DNA of 64,000 nucleotides from Isoetes taiwanensis (lineage: Eukaryota; Streptophyta; Lycopodiopsida; Isoetales; Isoetaceae). Shown here piece after piece: positions 1 to 11,104 of the stretch. The number at the start of each line of letters is the position of its first letter. Within the stretch, counting starts at the first letter, position 1. Location of the stretch: assembly GCA_021234155.1 (NCBI GenBank), contig JAJEKV010000010.1, positions 11,864,359 to 11,928,358 of the forward strand. The letters run 5' to 3'. The notes beneath the pieces are model-generated. The model saw only the letters and a program-made list of their open reading frames with translations, searched no databases and was not told the origin of the DNA. The position numbers were made by a program, and so were the translations under genes.

Positions 1-715
1 ATTCTTGTTCAGCATGAGCCATTTCCCGAGCTGGCTTAATACCGTAATAGAATCTTATTGAATCTTGGAGAATCTAGGAAATCTTCATAGAATCTAAAGG
101 AGTCTATGAAAATCTACATGGAATCTTGGAAAATCTATGGGAAACTTGAGAGAATCTTTGGGAATCTAGGGGTATCTAAAGGAATCTTCATAAAATATTT
201 AAGAATCTTGATGGAATCTTGGAGAATCTAAGAGAGTCTTCATAGAAACTAAGGGAATCTAGAAGAATCTACATAGAAATTGGAGAATCTGGAGGAATCT
301 TAAGACAATCTTTAGAAAACTAGGGGAATCTCAATAGAATCTATGGAAATCTTAGGAGAATCTTAAGAAGTCTAGGAAAATCTAAGGGAATATTTATAAA
401 ATCTTTGGGAATCTTGAAGAAACTAGGGGAATCTTTGTAGACCTAAGTGTTCATAGAATCTTGAAGAATCTAGAGGGATCTTGGGACAAGCTCTGGAAAT
501 CTAGGGAAATCTCAAGAGAATCTTAAGAAATAAATCGGGGAATCTTCAATCAATCTAGGGGAATCTTGAAGAATCTAGGGGAATTTTCACAAAACCTAAG
601 GGAACCTAGGAGAATCTACATAGAATCTTGGGGAATCTAGAGGAATCTCGGAATAATCTTTGGAAATCGAGGGGAATATTTGTAGAATCCTAAGAAGCTA
701 GGGGAAGTTTTCACA
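1..715. repeat. Degenerate short-period GAATCT repeat
   Basis: The word GAATCT, mostly as GGAATCTT or GAATCTAGGG, recurs every 10-16 bases across the whole stretch with many substitutions and small indels. The period is irregular, so this looks like an old, decayed minisatellite rather than a fresh array. It runs off the left edge of the window. No coding sequence is visible in it. Confidence 0.85.
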
Positions 716-1837
716 TTGGGTGTGTTTTGGCATAGTCGACTTCATAAAAGCTCTCTACAATCCTTAGAATAAATACATTCAACTCGTATCAGCCCTACAT
801 AGTACAAAGACTTGTATGTGGTGAGTGTATATTACATATATGCGTTTGTTGTTGTTGTTTGTTTGTTTTACGTTGAATGTTCCTAATGAACATAAAATCT
901 CATGGCCACTAGTATGAACTAGCCACCATAAGACCACATCGCTACCACCAATGAATCAACATTGAGAGAGGGTCACAATCCACCAGGATACGATCCTCTT
1001 TTAACGCCTCTAGTTAAATTCAAGATCTTTGGAGAACTATACCTACTACCTCTTTAGGATTCCAAAACATTCATCAATGTGTTGATGAAAATACTATTTC
1101 GGGTATGATCGTAGTAATCACTGGTGAGGCTACAAGTGAATGAGTTATGGCCTATATGAAGGCTAGAATTTATGGCACATGGCATCTTGAAACCAATGCT
1201 CTCCAAACCAAGGAAATGCAAGGTGCCATTGCCCCAACTTTCAATTGAATGGCTAGAGGAGGAGGGGGGACATTACACCTCATCGTCAAGGCAAATGGGT
1301 CTGCCTTCCAGCAGTTTTTGCATCCATTCTAATCAAGAATAGCCCTCCCCCTTCCCGTTCCACATCACGTCATATACCATGATATGGAATAAATCCAAGG
1401 ATGCATTTTGCTACAGGGTAGCCTAATGTCACATGGCAATCAGCCATAACATGACAAAATGATAAAAGTTCTCAAGTTTTCTTCTTTTGTCTTACATTCA
1501 AGTAATGTCATGTTATAACCATAAGAACTGGCATGATATTTACACTCGTGCGCACTTTATGCTGAAATGTAGTCCAAATTCCAATGGTACTATTCATAAT
1601 TGTATAGTCATTTTTGTTCATCACATGCGGAAACTTGAACAACTTGTTGACATCTGATTTATCTTTGAAGATCTTAGTGCTTTTATGGCCCAATAACTCA
1701 GCAGAAAAGGAAAGCGGAAAAAAAATATACACATATAATATTTTGTGCAGTTAATAAGAATGTAATAATAAAGAACATTTTAATTAAAGAAAAAGATGGG
1801 ATAATCTTAACCCTAAAACTGCGCTAACATCTCTGGT
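716..1837. other. Intergenic stretch, no gene recognised
   Basis: This holds a short GTT/GTTT run near 850-875 and AT-rich sequence that becomes the 3' flank of the F-box gene. No open frame with recognisable protein similarity was seen on either strand. Part of it (about 900-1300) could be a very decayed transposon, but no diagnostic motif supports that. Confidence 0.5.
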
Positions 1838-3931
1838 CTAAAGAGTCACAACGAAATATGGAGCATCGCGGCGAGGTCCGGCAAGGGATCTGTAAGCATA
1901 TAGCCGTTCTACAAGATCCCCAGTGTCTGATTCTCTGATTAGTTCAACGTTTACGCTAGGAAGCTTATTTGCAAGCCAGATGCATCCGTTTATGGTAATA
2001 TTGCAATTTGACATCCACAGAAATCTCATTGATTCATACCTGCGCCAGCATGAAACTAAAGCATCATCTCCAAATGGACTATCTCGGATTTCTAATTTGC
2101 GCAGGTTTTTGCAACCTTCCAGAACAAATTTCATGGCCCTGTCTGTTCTTCCCGCAAAGGCAACAGATAGCATCTCAAGCTGTTTTCCATAGGTTCCAAT
2201 GTATTCAAATGCCTTGTCTGATAGAAGCCCTGACACTGCCAACCTTCTCAGACTTTTGCAATGTTTTACTATATGCCCAAATGCTTCATCCATTGGTTCC
2301 CCTGTTACATAATCTGGTTCCCTTGGAGTTATGATGCAGAGGCGAAAGCTTATCAGGTCTTTGCAATTCAGGGCTACGATTTCTATTGCTGCATTTGTGC
2401 ATTGCCTGCAGAAATATAGCACCGAAGACAGCTTCTTACAGCCTTCGGATATGGCTACAAGGCCTACCTCTGTAACCTGGCAAACACCAGTTGGATCTGC
2501 TGGAAAGACTCTTAGAAGCTGTAAATCTTTGCAGGTTTCTCCCACAGCTTGAAGCCCTTTGTCTTCTATTTCATCCAAAACCTGCATGAAAAGTAACCAA
2601 TTGATTCTTCAGAGTTCTTCATGACAGAAGAAATTTAGGAAAGTTTTTAACCAATGAAAGGATATGCATAGAGTTGTCATGAAAACAAAGAAAAAAAAAA
2701 AATTAGAAGATCTACTTACCCACAGAGATTGAAGATTAGAGCAATGGCTGATCAATTTGCAAAACTCGGCACTGCGAATACTTGCATAGCTGAGATTAAG
2801 GGAGATGAGATTATGCCCTAGAGGGTATAAGGAAGGGATAAACATGGGCTCAACTCGCCAGAACCCTGACAAAGAAGTAAGACCTGTGCATCTCCCTAAT
2901 GCAGTCTCAAGTTCTGCATATTTGGACCATTGAACTTCCTGAGTATATGATCCAGTGCCAAGATCTGTAAGCTGAGGAGCCCTAATCAATAATCTCTGTA
3001 ATTGTTCCAGAGAGACCTCTTTGTTTAGTCTTAGCTTCTTCAACGAGCTGCACCTTGCCACCAGATTTTCTAACGCTTCAAAATTTACTTCACTGTGTAT
3101 GCAGGCAAAATTTAGAGACAGTAAAGAGTTGCACGTCTCTGGAAAACAGTTTAGCCACTGGCTTCCTCTGTCTTCAACCTTGCACTCTTGAAGGTCTAAC
3201 TCTGTCAGGTTTTTGCAATGAATCAAATCAACATTGTATAAGATAATATTGGACACTTTGAATCAAAGCAAAAGATCTCCATCCAGATGAATAGGACTGG
3301 GTAAGCATACCGACAATTGATACCTTTTGCATAAGCAAAGTATTCATTTCATATTCTAAAGCTGATCTGCTAGTAGGATAATATTTCTCTCCAGCTTTTA
3401 ATTTTGTAGGAAAGAGTAAAGAAACAGCATAAAACTGCAATGCAAGCAAGGAAAGAAAAATGCTCAAATGAAACCATACCTGCATTGGCTAGCTATGGCA
3501 GCAATACCATCAGTGCTAAAACCATCACAGCTGATAAGAACCAGGACTTTAAAATTTTGAAAGGAGCGAGCCAAGGTAGCAAGGCTTTCATCAGAAACGG
3601 TCATTCTTTTAAGCCTGAGTTCTTCTAGCCAGGGATAGCTTGGTGCCATGGCAATAACCCAAGGGTTTAAAAAAGCACCCCAATTGTGTGGAACTAGACC
3701 AAAATCGGCAAATCTGGGCTTGCCCTTTAGAATGACAGACTTAATCCTTGGAAAACGACGAATGAGTATCTCAGGAGACACTGCATAGCAATTTCCTATG
3801 TACACAAACTTGCGGTTCCATCCCTCAGTCCTCCACCATGATTTGCAGACCAGAGAAACGGTATTTCTATCTTTTCGATCCGGCAAGAAGTTCAGCACAT
3901 GCTCTAAAACCTCATCAGGAAAGGAGGTCAT
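1838..3931 (-). CDS. TIR1/AFB-type auxin receptor F-box protein, three exons
   Basis: This is the substrate-recognition subunit of a nuclear SCF ubiquitin ligase that binds auxin and Aux/IAA proteins. Exons read 3931-3480, 3212-2720 and 2581-1838, the intron positions expected for TIR1/AFB genes, giving about 562 residues. The N-terminal F-box is [14 protein letters not shown]; leucine-rich repeats follow. Seen motifs include [28 protein letters not shown] (carrying the auxin-contacting Arg) and LSVAFAG. The tail [12 protein letters not shown] resembles non-flowering-plant AFBs. Where Arabidopsis TIR1 has His78 (KPHFADF), this protein has Arg, as recalled for the AFB4/5 class. The donors (GTATGG, GTAAGT) and the second acceptor are canonical. 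The first acceptor, expected at 3214-3213, reads AA instead of AG, so the transcript may be mis-spliced. The family call is secure; orthology within the family and integrity are not. Confidence 0.93.
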
Positions 3932-4867
3932 GGCTTACCTCTGTTCTTTTTTCCAAAGAAACCCAGATTTAGATTCAGCTCATCATCATCTCCGTCTTCT
4001 ACCAAACACGAGCGAATTCATTCTCGTGCCCTGTAATCTATTCTATTATGATGAGGCGGAGCTTTTTTTGCAGACCCAAGAAGGAAAAATCTCAGAGACT
4101 AATAATCCATCTGTACATGATGAGCAGGCCGGAAGCGAAATTTGAAGAAAGGGCTTGGTGGGCTACAAGCAATGAAGGCAAGGAAGATGAAATAGGACAT
4201 GGGAGGTGCAGGGATGGGCCTAAAAGGCGCCTTCTGAGCTGGGCTCAACAAAAACTAAGGGGGGGAATAGAGATCAGATCAGATCAGTATTTTCTCCACT
4301 GGTACTAAGGATGGCTCATTTCGCACAGGACCCAGAAAGCCAGATGCAGGGGAGAAGAGGATCGGTCCTTCTTAATGTGGGGCAGCTCGGCTTAGCCGGC
4401 ACATTAAGACAGGCTAACAGCTTACACGTCTTTTAGGGTACAGAAGAGAAAGCACTGCCATGCCACCGGATTTGGCTTGTGGGCTGCAAAGATAAAGCCC
4501 TATCTTAGGCTGCCGGAGCTGAAGCAGGAAGAAGAAGAAGAAAAAACAGAGGTATGGTATGGGCTTGGTGGCAAAGGGGGAATTTTTGTTTTGGGTTTTA
4601 TGAAGGAATGACATTGTGCAGGGCTGAGGGAGATGGGTCGGATGTGGACGGGATAGCCAAAACCGTGGTACCCTTTTTCCGGCCTCGGCCTTGTTTGTTG
4701 TTGGCGCGGCCGTGCCGTATTTTCAACAAGAGCTGGCAGCCATAGCCGAGCTCGAGAATAAGAAGAAGAAGAAGGTGGGTTGCTCCGTCCCTTCCCCCGA
4801 GAGCAAAAATATGTGGCACATCCTAAAACCAATGAGAATCCTTGAAACCTGTGCAAATCAGAGCAAA
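3932..4867. other. Upstream region of the F-box gene with microsatellites
   Basis: This holds the presumed promoter and 5' UTR of the minus-strand F-box gene. Short GATCA repeats (about 4271-4287) and GAA runs (about 4530-4545 and 4757-4775) are visible. Several overlapping open frames occur here on both strands, but none resembles a known protein and their composition looks like chance. No promoter element could be fixed with confidence. Confidence 0.45.
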
Positions 4868-5311
4868 TCAACATTTGGGTCGTGTTTTGTTATGGATTAA
4901 AGAGATCTTTTCTGATTTTTCTCGGCTGATGGAAGGATTTGGTGCATAATGTGAAATTTGATTCTCAGGGTTTGGAGCAGTAACATCGGCGGGATTGGTG
5001 GGTGTTGGAAAAGAATTTGGAAAGTTATTTGGAGTGTCCATTTCGGCAGCAGAATGTGACAAACTAGCAGCAGATTGGATGCTCGTTTGGACAAAAATTG
5101 GAAGAGAAAAAAGGGCACTTCCCAGCTCACTCATACATACATATCCTTGAAGAAGCTGCAGGTCTGTACAGGTCTCTAACTCTGGCCATTTTTCTGCTGC
5201 CCAAGTCAGAGTCAAAGCATGAGCATGGTCTTCATTTATCCAAGGACTAGCCTGCCCTTTACTTTTCCTCCCCTCCTCATCATTGATCAACCAAATTTTT
5301 TGCTGCCACAA
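4868..5311 (-). CDS. Unidentified coding segment (partial)
   Basis: An open frame of about 147 codons has protein-like composition: WINEDHAHALTLTWAAEKWP, then LQLLQGYVCMSELGSALFSL, then a proline/asparagine-rich tail. The frame stays open upstream to about 5350. There is no in-frame ATG at its start, and a possible splice acceptor (GTGGCAG) lies near 5303, so this is probably an internal or last exon. It lies about 160 bases downstream of the unrelated terminal exon at 5473-5618. I do not recognise the family. It could be an exon of a conserved plant gene or a decayed gene fragment. Confidence 0.45.
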   Translation of the reverse strand: MWQQKIWLINDEEGRKSKGQASPWINEDHAHALTLTWAAEKWPELETCTDLQLLQGYVCMSELGSALFSLPIFVQTSIQSAASLSHSAAEMDTPNNFPNSFPTPTNPADVTAPNPENQISHYAPNPSISREKSEKISLIHNKTRPKC

Positions 5312-5472
5312 AAAATGTGCAGATGCAGATTTTAAGTACCACTTGATTCACAGAATAGGGCATAAGCGCAGAACAGGAATGCTCTCTCCAGGACCCCTGA
5401 TTATGATCTTTTTCAAACATGATTAAGTTAGCATAGAACATAGTACAGGTTTTACTGCTTCAACGGAGACTG

Positions 5473-5618
5473 CTAATAATCAAAAGTTGTCCCTTTCATT
5501 GCCTCAACTGTGTAACAGCAGATGCCATCAATTGCTTGGAAATACAGCTTTGTAGGAGGCTTGACAAGGCGTGGAAGTGTCAGAGATGCATTGTGAGGTA
5601 ATCTCCACAGGGCATATT
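5473..5618 (-). CDS. Terminal exon of an unidentified minus-strand gene
   Basis: Read on the minus strand, an acceptor (CATGCAG) at 5619-5620 is followed by an open frame to a TAG stop at 5475-5473. The C-terminus includes YALWRLPHNASLTLPRL, KLYFQAIDGICCYTVEAMKG and ends TTFDY. The clean acceptor, sustained frame and balanced composition argue for a real last exon. Upstream exons would lie above 5620; a segment around 5890-6000 (SQVLRILYARKEG) is a weak candidate. I cannot name the protein. Confidence 0.45.
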
Positions 5619-6833
5619 CTGCATGTAATAAAAAAATAGTAAAATTTGAGCACTTGTTGTAGTTTGCAAAGACATGCTGGGATTTTTTTTTTTAAAGGTA
5701 AGCGTGATGTGTATAGTGAAGGTTGAGGCCAGAATTATTGGTGGTGTCAGAGGAATCCTAAGAAAGCACAGCAGATAAAAATATGTATAGATATGGGCCA
5801 ATTCTTTTTCTAAATAGACTGGTATGCTGGAAAGCACAACGAATATAAAGCCCCTTAGATCTGGCAAGGAAGAAAAAGAGGTTGAAACAGCCTGAAATAT
5901 GCAAGCGTCCCTGGTCGTCCCTTCTTTACGTGCATATAGAATTCTCAGAACTTGTGACAATGCAGATATTTCAAGCCTAAAAGGTGTATCTATGACCAAA
6001 AAGAAGTACACAATAACTTTTGTATCTTATTTGCCTGTTTTTGTGTTGAACATGCCTTTCATGTAAAGCAAAGCATGGCATGGTTTTTATGTGCTTTGCC
6101 AGTATATTTCATTGTGCTGCATTGCATAATGGAGGGAAAATTTTGTAGCAGATTGTTTTTGCAGGTTTTTAGATCTAGCACAGAAAGAAAAAAGGGTATG
6201 AACTACATTTGGCATTTACAAATCTGTTTGTGCATCTTCAATTTTCAGGTATAAATTTTCAGTTATGGCCTAACCCAAGAATACACTTAAAGAAACTCTT
6301 AAATTTGAGTTTTCAATGCTCGGGCTTCTCTGGTTTTTTTTGCTGTTTGACTTTGGACAAAGTTTGAAGCTCTGCTATTGATGAGGGTACTACTTATTGT
6401 CTTTTCAATAAGGATAGTTCAACACTTCAATATTGTGTGTTGTTGTGTGGAAAGAAATATTAGTTCATTTACACTTGCCCTTTTGTTAGAGGCCATATCT
6501 TTGCTTGCCACTTTTGTGTTGTGATAATGACTCCCACCTTGTGCCTTAATCTTACGCAAGAATTCATTTCCGTTCTTTCTATTGCGAGATTCATGCACTT
6601 GAGCTTCACATATCCATTTCTTGTCACCATCCAAATTATTTCCCATTTTGATCTTGTCTCCATTTATCTTTTAGTTTATAACTTGGGCCATTGTATTGTC
6701 TTCGCAATCGACAGATCGCATTTCCAAAGGTGACGCCTGGTTAATAATGTCTACTTGGTTAAAAGGTAGCGAATCTATCCCTCTATCATATGATATGCGG
6801 TGTGTGTCAAATCTATATAGTAAACAGTGTAGT
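5619..6833. other. AT-rich stretch without a clear gene
   Basis: This probably contains introns or upstream exons of the gene ending at 5473, but no exon can be fixed. Short open frames on both strands look like chance. No transposon end was recognised. Confidence 0.4.
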
Positions 6834-7036
6834 AAACAGTGTAGAAATAAGTTTTAAGTTTGAGCTGCCATTCCCAATACTGCAAACTAAACCATGTAGA
6901 GATAAGTTAGGTTGAGGTGCCATCTCCAATACTACAAAGTAAACCATGTAGAGACAAATTCTAAGGTTGAGGTGCCATCCCCAATGCTGCAAAGTAAACC
7001 ATGTAGAAATAAGTTCTAGGTTGCGGTGTCATTGAG
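6834..7036. repeat. 52-55 bp tandem repeat, about 3.7 copies
   Basis: Units begin near 6834, 6889, 6941 and 6996. Each carries a version of AAACCATGTAGAGATAAG followed by GGTTGAGGTGCCATC and CCAATACTGCAAAGT. Units differ by substitutions and 1-3 base indels. The last unit is truncated and abuts the small inverted-repeat element at 7062. Confidence 0.85.
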
Positions 7037-7061
7037 CATAAGAATTTTAAAACTAATGCCA

Positions 7062-7240
7062 TCGCGGTAAATGTCGGACGTTGACATGTTATACCCAGCC
7101 TTAAATGGCAAAAAATCCGCTAAGTCCACAAAAACGCCGTGTAATTTTTTTGGGCGTGGCTATAACATGTCAAACACACGGATATACCACGGATATGCCC
7201 GTGGGTATAACATGTCAGCGTCCGATATTTACTGCGCTCC
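7062..7240. mobile_element. Small hAT-like MITE with 8 bp TSD
   Basis: A 179 bp element has terminal inverted repeats of about 35 bp. The left arm starts CGCGGTAAATGTCGGACG and continues through GACATGTTATACCC; the right arm mirrors it with a few mismatches. Both sides carry the direct repeat TAATGCCA (7054-7061 and 7241-7248). An 8 bp duplication with TIRs is typical of hAT-superfamily insertions. It has no coding capacity, so any movement would need a transposase elsewhere. Confidence 0.8.
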
Positions 7241-7248
7241 TAATGCCA

Positions 7249-8329
7249 AACTAATGTGTATAGCATACTAAACTAAACCATTATGGTAGATTTGTTTTAT
7301 AAGTATTAAATGATGGCCCAACCACATGGCATGCTTTCTTTAATATTGGCTTTCTTATTTCTTGATGATTTCGTGGATTTGACAAATGTACCTAGAACAC
7401 AACACAGACACCTCTCCTTACGTCGTTTTGATGACGTTATAAGCAGTGTTTTCTTCATGCATTTATGTCTTTTGTGTACCTCCTTGCACTCATGGTCATT
7501 GTATGAGAACATCATTTAGCTCATTGATGTTTTGCCCATGAATTACATCATAGCGATCATGAAAGTTGTCATATACATAAAGAAACCTACAATTTTATAA
7601 TTTCTTTCCAATTCAAAATCAAGTCTCATTGTACGTCTCTGTCTGTGCTTCTACAATTCTATATCCCAAGCACCAAATGTTCAATGCATCATTACAAGTC
7701 ATGTAGAAGAAAATTGCTTTATCCTTGATAAGATGTGTATTTAGAAAAACAAGTTGACGGGACGTTGGAACCCAAGCATTGCAAAATCCATTAGTTTGCC
7801 ACCAACCTCTTGGGTGCAAGTTTTTCAACAACGCATTTCTCATATTAAATGTAGGATATACATTTATATTTTGGCACACCCATGCCCCTCTCCAGGCCCC
7901 CAATAGAGAGGAAAAAGAAAAGAGGACCATTGGAACCGTAGATATGAGATGCACAAGAGCCACACATTGCTCCTTAATCCTACCCACAAACAACATGAAA
8001 TCACCATTTTTCTTTGAGGCTTAAGGTCTATGACATATCCTTACAACTTGGAATAGAAGTTGGCCTTGACATTCTGAGTTCTATATATCTACTCGGTTTC
8101 TTGTTTGTAATGTTAGCACATGTAGGGAGATCAAAGAATTGAATTGAATTGGATTTTATCATATGTGGAGAGCAAATGGCCTATGGGATCCAAACTAAGG
8201 AAATAGAGTACAACTGGCTTATTATTGTCCCAAACTTGGCTTTCGAGGGAGGAAAAAAAAAACACATTCACACATATTCAGCGCCACTGAAAAGGCAAAA
8301 CTTCGGTTTGGGGGGAGGAGGGACGGAGG
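7249..8329. other. Intergenic stretch, no gene recognised
   Basis: Short open frames exist on both strands, but none shows a recognisable motif, splice structure or protein-like composition. The right end approaches the LINE remnant at 8330 and may be older parts of it. Confidence 0.4.
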
Positions 8330-9130
8330 ATGGCGCTGATGCCAAACTCAGTTGGATGAAGTTCATGGTGCCAAAGTATTTCGGCGACCTTGAAATGACC
8401 AATTTTCTTTTGCAGAGCAAAGTGATGATTTCTAAGTTTATTTGGACAAATTTGAAAATGTGAACGAGTTTCCAGACTCCTGTTTTGTTTATCAATCTCT
8501 GCAAATGTGCATCTCGTTGCATCTTCATCCATTAGCCTACTTCTCCCTTGGACCCTGTTTTACCCACTATGTAATGCTTCCCCCCCTCCCTTTTTGAGGA
8601 TTTCTTATTGCGTGGAGACTATATGGTCTCTATTTAATTTTCATCATCTTCCATACACTTGCATTGTTGTGACTTGTCGGTGGATTCTGTTAGATGGTGG
8701 TCCTCTCGGTACCTTCTTCACCATCCGATTGATGCAACATCGATGGAAAATGGTAGGTGTGTCTATGATATCTAATTGGTATAATAGTCATATGTGGTTG
8801 TCGACATGGGGAAGAGTTTAGAGCTATGTTCCTCCTTTTAAAATAGAATCAAGGCTTATTTGGAAGATGTCATCAATTCTTCCTCCAATACCAAAAATTG
8901 ATGCTCCTTAGCTTTGGATTGTTGTACATAGGCTTGTGAAAGCGTAAACGTTAGTGAATTCCCCTGCACAAGATCTTGTTTCAGGTCAAGTCATGCCTCC
9001 TTCAAAGAAAGTGGCCTTTGGTCATCCCTAGGGACCGTGGAAAGCAAGATGGAAGTGGTGGATATGGGATAAATTGCTCCATCCCAAAGTATCTATTTCG
9101 TGGTGGTAAATGGTTCATCACTTACGCATG
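8330..9130 (+). pseudogene. LINE polymerase remnant (post-RT and zf-RVT-like region)
   Basis: Plus-strand translation recalls the part of plant LINE ORF2 after the RT fingers and palm: SWMKFMVPKYFGDLEMT followed by LLQSKVMISKFIWTNLK, the usual W..PK..GGLG..QSKAL..KW block. Further right WKARWKWWIWDKLLHPKV recalls the zinc-binding region that ends many such proteins (IW....HPK...F.W). Stops and frame changes interrupt it, and the RT catalytic core was not found nearby. It is a decayed 3' fragment. Confidence 0.55.
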
Positions 9131-10133
9131 CACGTACGCATGATAGGCGGATAGATATTTTAACGCCTAGAAGTGTCCGCGACTTTGTTCCTTACGTGAA
9201 GCGGGACCGAGACAATTGACCATCGCGGTCTTCCTTCAACATGTCAGGCATGCTTGTTTGTGGCTTCAAGGCCTCCTCCACTGCAACTTCATACCATTCA
9301 ATTGTCGTAGTAAAAGATCTTTTGAGCATCCAAAGTAGGCACACATTTGCTGTTTTTTCAACATGAATAGAAAGAAGCTTCAAGATGTATAAGATGCCAG
9401 AGATGGAAATGCTTTGCACTACAAAAGTATAAAATATAAGTAAGAAAAATGACGAATATAGAGGACATTATGGTAGCATGGAAGTGACATACTTGTTGCC
9501 ATAACCTTCTTCTACTTATTGCAATCCTAATTCTCATGTATCACCTTCAAGAAAACGCACATTGAGCATCTAAGAAGTTCTCAAAATAAGGAAATCTACC
9601 AAAATAAGTGATTCTGGTACCACGACGACCCAAGGATTACAAAATGAAGGATGAGGAATAAAACAATATGCATCAAAATACGTAATGAAAACACATCAGA
9701 GCCCATGCACATAGAGTGATCCATCGAAGCGGGGAAGGATCTGGCGCTTGAATCCTGCAATACTCAAACAAGAGCACACATAAGCTAGAGAAAAATAGGG
9801 TTAGATCACCCTCATCGATAGTTATGCAACATCGAACTAAGTTTTTTCAAATTTACCTTTCTTATATCTATATGTTATAAATATTTGGCACTATCTGATA
9901 ATGTTGCCTTAATAGAACCATTGAACATAAATGATATTTTCTCTAACTTAGGCGTTTACGCATAAGACCTTTTATCTGTATACGTTGTAAGCTTTGTGCT
10001 TAATTCATCCTTTGTAGATTCTATTTCTGATAAGTACTTGAAGGGGACGAAGAAGGAAAACGAGTGTTGGAGATTCAATATGGATTCCCATTTGGGTTCA
10101 AGTCCGGACTCAAAACCAATTGTTTCTAACAAT
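9131..10133. other. Flank of the older copia element, possible decayed LTR
   Basis: No gene was recognised. The last part, ending TTGTTTCTAACA just before the primer-binding-like site at 10134, is probably the end of a 5' LTR belonging to the plus-strand copia remnant. Its left boundary cannot be placed because the matching 3' LTR is not visible. Confidence 0.4.
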
Positions 10134-10389
10134 TGGTATTAGAGCCATTTTAAGTTTAAAAGGGAGATGCCATTCAATAAGGTTGTTGCTTCAATACTAA
10201 CTGGAGTTGAAGTCTATAAAGGAGGCTCAAACGGGCTTTATGATTACATCAGACCTCTTACTGAAACTCAGCAACAAAGGAACAAATGGGAGGATTTAAA
10301 ATCTGAAGCAGCGGAATCTTCTAAGGATGCATCTCAGGCAAAAGGTATTATTATCTCTAAACTTGGGTATGGCATTATAGCTTCTATTC
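10134..10389 (+). pseudogene. Older Ty1/copia element, primer site and gag N-terminus
   Basis: TGGTATTAGAGCC at 10134-10146 matches a copia primer-binding site (initiator-Met tRNA) with one change. From ATG 10167 the frame reads a gag-like start (FNKVVASILTGVEVYKGG, then QAKGIIISKL), parallel to the gag of the two other copia elements here. The frame is cut at 10389 by insertion of the younger minus-strand copia element and resumes after 15429. No polymerase is left with it, so it is a broken copy. Confidence 0.7.
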
Positions 10390-10745
10390 TGTTATTTAAG
10401 ATGTCTTGAGGCTGGGATTTGAACCCAAACTTAATTCCAATACTCAGCTGCAACAAAACCTGCTTTAAAACTTCCTCTGCTGCAACAAACAACAGAGCCA
10501 ATTCCGGCTCATGCAAATCGGCCCAAAGGCCTGCTCCAATCACTTCGGCTCAACCGAACTAGATCCGACTTCCACCTGCTTCACGTTTCCGGCTGCCCTA
10601 TTGTCTGTCTTCCGCCCAGTTACAGAACAAAAAAACGTGATAAACAAAAGCCCCAATTTTTTATTTTTAACCACTATACTTTCCAACCTGTTTAATATGA
10701 ACCATAGTCTTTTATTTTATTAAACCATGACCCATGTTCCCAACA
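10390..10745 (-). repeat. 3' LTR of the decayed copia element
   Basis: This 356 bp repeat matches 15062-15429 with scattered substitutions and short indels; for example, a segment near the TCAGC block is missing here. Ends are TG...CA type. It is flanked outside by TATTC and inside by the purine-rich tract. Confidence 0.9.
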
Positions 10746-10753
10746 TCCCTTCC

Positions 10754-11026
10754 TCATGATTTAATCAAAATATCTCCTTTATCAATACCAAGTTTGTATC
10801 TGAGATATTCAAATCTACTTCCTCTTAAAGGCTTTGTAAGAATATCTGCAAGCTGATGATCTGTAGTAACATACTGGACGTTTATTTGTTTTCTTTCTAC
10901 CATATCTCTTATAAAATGCATATGCATTTCAATGTGTTTCGTCCTTTCATGAAGAACAGGATTCTTACACATCTGAATACAACTCATATTGTCACATTTG
11001 TACTCAGAGGGATTTCTTTGTGGCAT
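10754..11026 (-). pseudogene. copia RNase H C-terminus
   Basis: The frame reads MPQRNPSEYKCDNMSCI, then HERTKHIEMHMHFIRDMVE and DILTKPLRGSRFE, the classic C-terminal end of copia polyproteins (TKHI...HFIR, ADILTK). It is separated from the upstream RT/RNase H frame (ending at 11105) by a short indel-rich gap that destroys the usual AEAEY block. It belongs to the 10390-15429 element. Confidence 0.85.
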
Positions 11027-11104
11027 ACCTAGTTCCGTAATAATTTTCTAAGCCAAATAATCTCCTTAGCAGCCTAATGTGCAAGCCGCGATATTCTCGC
11101 TTGC

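Noticed and set aside
1-715. CRISPR-like array
   Set aside because: Repeat words are short, variable and without unique spacers of constant length; this is a degenerate minisatellite in plant DNA.
9192-9419. Minus-strand 75-codon frame
   Set aside because: No motif, splice context or conserved-looking composition; likely chance.
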